From: Neospora caninum Liverpool
Taxonomy: Eukaryota; Apicomplexa; Conoidasida; Eucoccidiorida; Sarcocystidae
Direction: 5' to 3'
NCBI RefSeq assembly: GCF_000208865.1
Contig: NC_018392.1
Location: 1,178,001-1,242,000, forward strand
DNA length: 64,000 nt
Positions 60,506-64,000 of the stretch are shown in pieces. The notes beneath the pieces were generated by a model. It saw only the letters and a program-made list of their open reading frames with translations. It made no database searches and was not told where the DNA came from. A program made the position numbers and the translations under genes. Numbering within the stretch: the stretch's first letter is position 1; each line of letters begins with the position of its first letter.

Positions 60506-61307
60506 ATGGTGTTGGTGGCGCTCTGGCGGAAGCTGCCGCTTCAATTTCAGCGGAGTCTCATGCGAGTCGACCAAACGTTCAACAAAGTGAAAGAGACAGT
60601 CTGTAAATTCGACAGAAGAACTGGTATCCTTACGGTTGGTAAGTTCTCAAGCCTCTTCTGACTTCTTCCGTCAGAAGTCTGCCGCATCCTCTTCGTGCCC
60701 CGTAACGCCTTTTCCCATCCTTTCTCATCTTCGCTTCTCAACGCTGCAAAATAATAAATCCGTGTCGCCCTCCACGTCACACGGACTTGATCCACGCCCG
60801 CGTCATGCTTACCATACAGCTTACTCAGATGTATCTATATACACGTACCTAGGTTTGGCTTCTTATGAGAAGGGATTTTCCTGGAATGCATGCATTCGTC
60901 TATACATATAGAGAACATGCGCGTGTATAAATCTATATACGGCATGTGTTCATATAAAAGAATTACATATACAAGCATCCTTATGCAGACAGGGAACATG
61001 ACTGTGTATAGACGTGGGCGGATGTGCGTTTGCGGCGTGTGGGAATGTGCCTCAGGGTTTCGTTTCGCGGTTTGTGTTATGTGTTCCAGCCATTCCGTTC
61101 TCTCTGGTCATGCTGACGACAGTTGGGACAGGAACGCTGGTGATTGATCGCCAGTTTGAACTCCGGTCACTCAGGAAGCAGTCAGTCTCTCAACGCGAAC
61201 ACGAGCAAGAGGAACAGCGCAAACAATTCCTTCAATTCCTTGCTCAAACGGACCCTACTGAGCGCCTAGACAACTCGGTCCCAGTCCCGAGAGACTCACA
61301 AATGTAA
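60506..61307 (+). CDS. 116-residue single-pass membrane protein of unknown function, 2 exons
   Basis: Exons 60506-60638 and 61090-61307 join in phase 1. The protein opens MVLVALWRKLPLQFQRSLMR, an Arg/Lys-rich amphipathic start that could direct it to mitochondria. It continues VDQTFNKVKETVCKFDRRTG, then a hydrophobic span (about 41-63: LTVAIPFSLVMLTTVGTGTL). After this comes a charged Gln/Glu/Arg-rich helix (QREHEQEEQRKQFLQFLAQ) and a polar tail ending DSQM. I recognise no family. Size and layout resemble small accessory subunits of mitochondrial membrane complexes, but that is only a guess from shape. Both splice sites are strong (GTAAGT donor; TGTTCCAG acceptor). It is divergent from FA2H and convergent with the dynein light chain gene. 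Confidence 0.75.
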
Positions 61308-62693
61308 ATCGATATTTGCTTCAGAACCGACATACAAAGATACGCTTAAATTTACATAGAAGCGCATGGCGCTCCTTCTTCTGTACGACGCATACACAAT
61401 ATGCGTGCGTATGTACGCACATAAATGGATATGTGCGTGTACGGGGATGTAGGTGGCCACGTGCTTATTTCGCAGATGCGCTAGAATCCCCTCACAGAAG
61501 AATCTCGAATTGCTTCTCCGGCTCCTGTCCACACGCATGTAAATCGGCACGTGCAGCTGGTTTCGGAGTGTTTCTTGTTGCCGTCCTCGAGATCTTCCCC
61601 TCTGTGGATATATATATATATATATATATACCCATTTCACGCTACGCGTTTATATGTGTGCAAATGCCTCAATTTGGAGCGGTGAAGAGCGCAGTGCCGT
61701 ATGCTCGCCTGGGGTTTTATGTTTCGCGGCGTGGCTGTCTGTTGTGACGCGAGTCGTCATTCGTTTGTTTTCTCAGTTGTTGAGAGCTTGGAGACGCTAC
61801 AAATCTGGCAACCCCGTGCTGTTCCGTGGCTCGAAAAAAATCGAAGGCATTCCTTTTTGCCAGTGTGGGAAGGAAACTGCAATCCATATCGCCATGTGGC
61901 AGAGTTCCTGATTTCTTCTAAAACCGCTTTTGCAGTATCTTTCGGCGGGGCCACTCGCAGGCACGTATTGAGAAGGTCGGTGTAAGAACATGAAGAGACA
62001 GAATACCAGCTACAGCGAGACAGAGAGGTAGCGAATGCCGGTCGGAGTTTTCCTGTTGCCGTTCGCCAGTCAGAGCAAGAGGCACGTGCGAAATCCACCA
62101 AGAAAGACACCGTAGTTACAGATATGTAGGAACCTCCTTTCGCTATAACGGTCGAAACACACATGTGTTGTTCGCGGAAAGTTTCAAAAACGAATGGACA
62201 TGTGCGTTTTTACGTTTCGCCAAAACTGGATATCTGGAAGCTCGCCGGGGACACCGCCAAATGCACAAAGAGCCGGAGAGGACGCGACAACACCTGGGGC
62301 TGTCTCGCACCCACCACCAAACTCACCCAGGAAGCGACTGGGTATTTCTTTCCCGATATAATCATTTGTGCATTCTTGTACATATGCATATGCTCTTCCA
62401 TATGAAAGTGCGTGTGTATATTTTTGTACGGATTAACCCCATGATGGGTGAAACCATTCTACGGAATACGCGTTTCTCTACCGAGGCGCTCGTGGACATG
62501 AATCTAATGCTTCGGTCTAAACAGATCAACATACATATGAAGATGCCGTGTATTTATTTTAACATGTGTAGGGTGCATATCTCTTTTGTGTGTTTATGGG
62601 TATCAATTTGTGACCGAGAGCGGTTGACGCTTTCCGGGGGCAACAGGGAGCAAGGCTCTCTGGCGCCTTTGGGCGGTTTTCGTTTTCCTCCTC
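61308..62693. other. Gene-free spacer between convergent genes
   Basis: Holds the 3' ends of the 116-residue protein gene and of the dynein light chain gene. A TA microsatellite lies at 61607-61630. Nothing else was recognised. Confidence 0.5.
61607..61630. repeat. AT microsatellite
   Basis: About 12 TA units. Confidence 0.85.
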
Positions 62694-63085
62694 TCAAGGA
62701 GTCTTCCAGATTAAGAACCCTGTTTGGCCGATATAGAAATAAAGGTAATGGTCAGTTTCGTGAGTCAAATTCGAGGCAAAGTTCCGACCAACCACGATGT
62801 GCCAAGCAGCGCTACCTCCGACTCCGCCGCCGCGCTTGACAGCCTGCTGCTTGAGATACGTCGCCATGGCCTAGACAGAAAACACGCCGCAAACAGGCGC
62901 ATGTTTTCCCACATGGGAATCACGCACAAGTCGCGTCAAGACAGAAAAGACAACAAACAGCCGACCAAGAGGACACGCCATTCACAGCAAAACAACGAGA
63001 GGGGATGTGACTGGGGCGGAAACCAGCAGTTGAAGCAGCAGCCACCTACACACGTCCTTTTCGCGCTACGTGCCCATGAGCCTGT

Positions 63086-63122
<37 letters not shown>

Positions 63123-63480
63123 TCTACTTTTACAAGTATACAGACATTCAGATGTAGGTGTTCCATATTCAAATGTATATATATATATATATATATATAT
63201 ATGCGTGTGCGAGATCCACTGAGAAAGGAGGAGAGTTACGTCGTTGGGACTGGACAACACCTGATGAAAAGGTGGGCGTTCATGATCTGTGAATGACATG
63301 TTAAATGTGCCTATCTTTGTGTCTAGGGTCTTTGTACACGTTTACAGTCGAAGCCATGCCTGGGAAGAAGGGGGATTTTCTTAAACGCTTTTGTTCTCGT
63401 TAAAGACACGGTGTTGAAAGATTTCTCGTCTGCCAAGTGGGTGGCGCACAGTACCTGTTCTGTCGGGCACGCCTCGAGAG
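62694..63480 (-). CDS. LC8-type dynein light chain, 3' exons only (gene runs past the right edge)
   Basis: The last exon 62870-62694 and the preceding micro-exon 63480-63455 (26 bases) join in phase 0 and encode about 68 residues. They read ALEACPTEQ, then AMATYLKQQAVKRGGG, then AWHIVVGRNFASNLTHETDH and YLYFYIGQTGFLIWKTP with a TGA. This follows LC8 residue by residue (family text: [48 protein letters not shown]). LC8 proteins are dimeric hubs found in dynein motors and many other complexes. The first part (the KNADM-SEEMQ region in LC8) is missing: it should lie upstream on the minus strand. The last bases of the window (64000-63994) read ATGCAAG before a GTGAGA donor and may be the end of that exon, but the join would lack about ten family residues, so another small exon may be missed. 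The intron holds two TA microsatellites. Confidence 0.85.
63090..63202. repeat. Two AT microsatellites in the dynein light chain intron
   Basis: TA runs at 63090-63119 and 63175-63202. Confidence 0.9.
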
Positions 63481-64000
63481 CTGCACGGAAAACAGATATA
63501 CGCCCCCACGGAACTGTTTTGTTTTCTTTCGGTATCCTGCGTCTTTGTCTACACGAGAGGACGAGAAAACCAGAAACCTCCACCCTGGCCCAAAAAAGGA
63601 ACGTCGCCAGTCCTGTACGGCCTTGAGGGTTTTCCGAATCAGAAGAGCAAACGATGGGCTCCTCTCTGTTCATCTCCGATCACTGAGAGCACATTCCGGT
63701 CTTGACGTATGCCTGCTTAGGTGTTATCTATCACTACCGTCTGTATGCATGTATACATATTGGCGCAAGTACATATAATATGCCTCTCTGGGTAGAATAC
63801 ACCGCACATAGCTGCAGTAATATGTGTATTTCCGTGTACATGTGCCGATCTACTGCCGCTCTCTCTGTTTCGGTATCGGCCTGTAGAGTTATCAATTTCT
63901 CTCGCGTGAGATGAGTGTTCATGGTGATGCCTCCCTGGTGACCAGCTGAGAAGCGGCGTTGTCTTGCTCGGCGGCTTGGCAGAACAATCTCACCTTGCAT
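63481..64000. other. Right edge, upstream part of the dynein light chain gene
   Basis: Expected to be intron of the dynein light chain gene. A possible exon end (ATGCAAG|GTGAGA on the minus strand) lies at 64000-63994. No other coding signal was seen. Confidence 0.4.

Overview
The window looks like nuclear DNA of a Toxoplasma-type coccidian (Sarcocystidae). The evidence is dense GT-AG introns, protein-coding exons of 26-450 bases, abundant AT microsatellites inside introns, many GCATGC palindromes, and a selenoprotein gene read through an in-frame TGA. I cannot separate Toxoplasma gondii from Hammondia or Neospora by eye. The sequence is a draft assembly: 100 Ns lie inside a GA repeat at 39693-39792. 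Gene models were built by hand from splice sites, codon phase and family motifs. The exon joins given are phase-consistent unless stated otherwise.

Left part (0.4-5.5 kb): a mitochondrial [2Fe-2S] ferredoxin on +, then a convergent secreted single-pass membrane protein of MOLO1/TPM type on - that carries one apparent frameshift, then an unresolved stretch with splice-consistent exons on both strands, then a SelW/Rdx-family selenoprotein on +.

Middle part (7.4-39.4 kb): S-adenosylmethionine synthetase on - and a Dsk2/ubiquilin-type UBL-UBA shuttle on + are divergent, sharing about 2.4 kb of upstream DNA. Next comes a very intron-rich gene for the U2 snRNP-associated protein SR140 (U2SURP) on +, spanning more than 13 kb, whose last exon I could not fix. 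A small four-helix membrane protein of unknown function follows on -.

Right part (41.6-64 kb): a 22-exon Sec1/Munc18-family SNARE regulator on +, a sphingolipid fatty acid 2-hydroxylase with a cytochrome b5 domain on -, a 116-residue single-pass membrane protein on +, and the 3' end of an LC8-type dynein light chain on - running off the right edge.

The genes form no obvious shared pathway; this reads as ordinary housekeeping DNA of the parasite. The items most worth a second look are the selenoprotein (with no SECIS element yet located), the frameshifted MOLO1-like gene, a roughly 210-base palindrome at 34.83-35.04 kb, the undecided coding strand at 2.9-4.5 kb, and three introns whose 3' splice site is built into a GCATGC palindrome.
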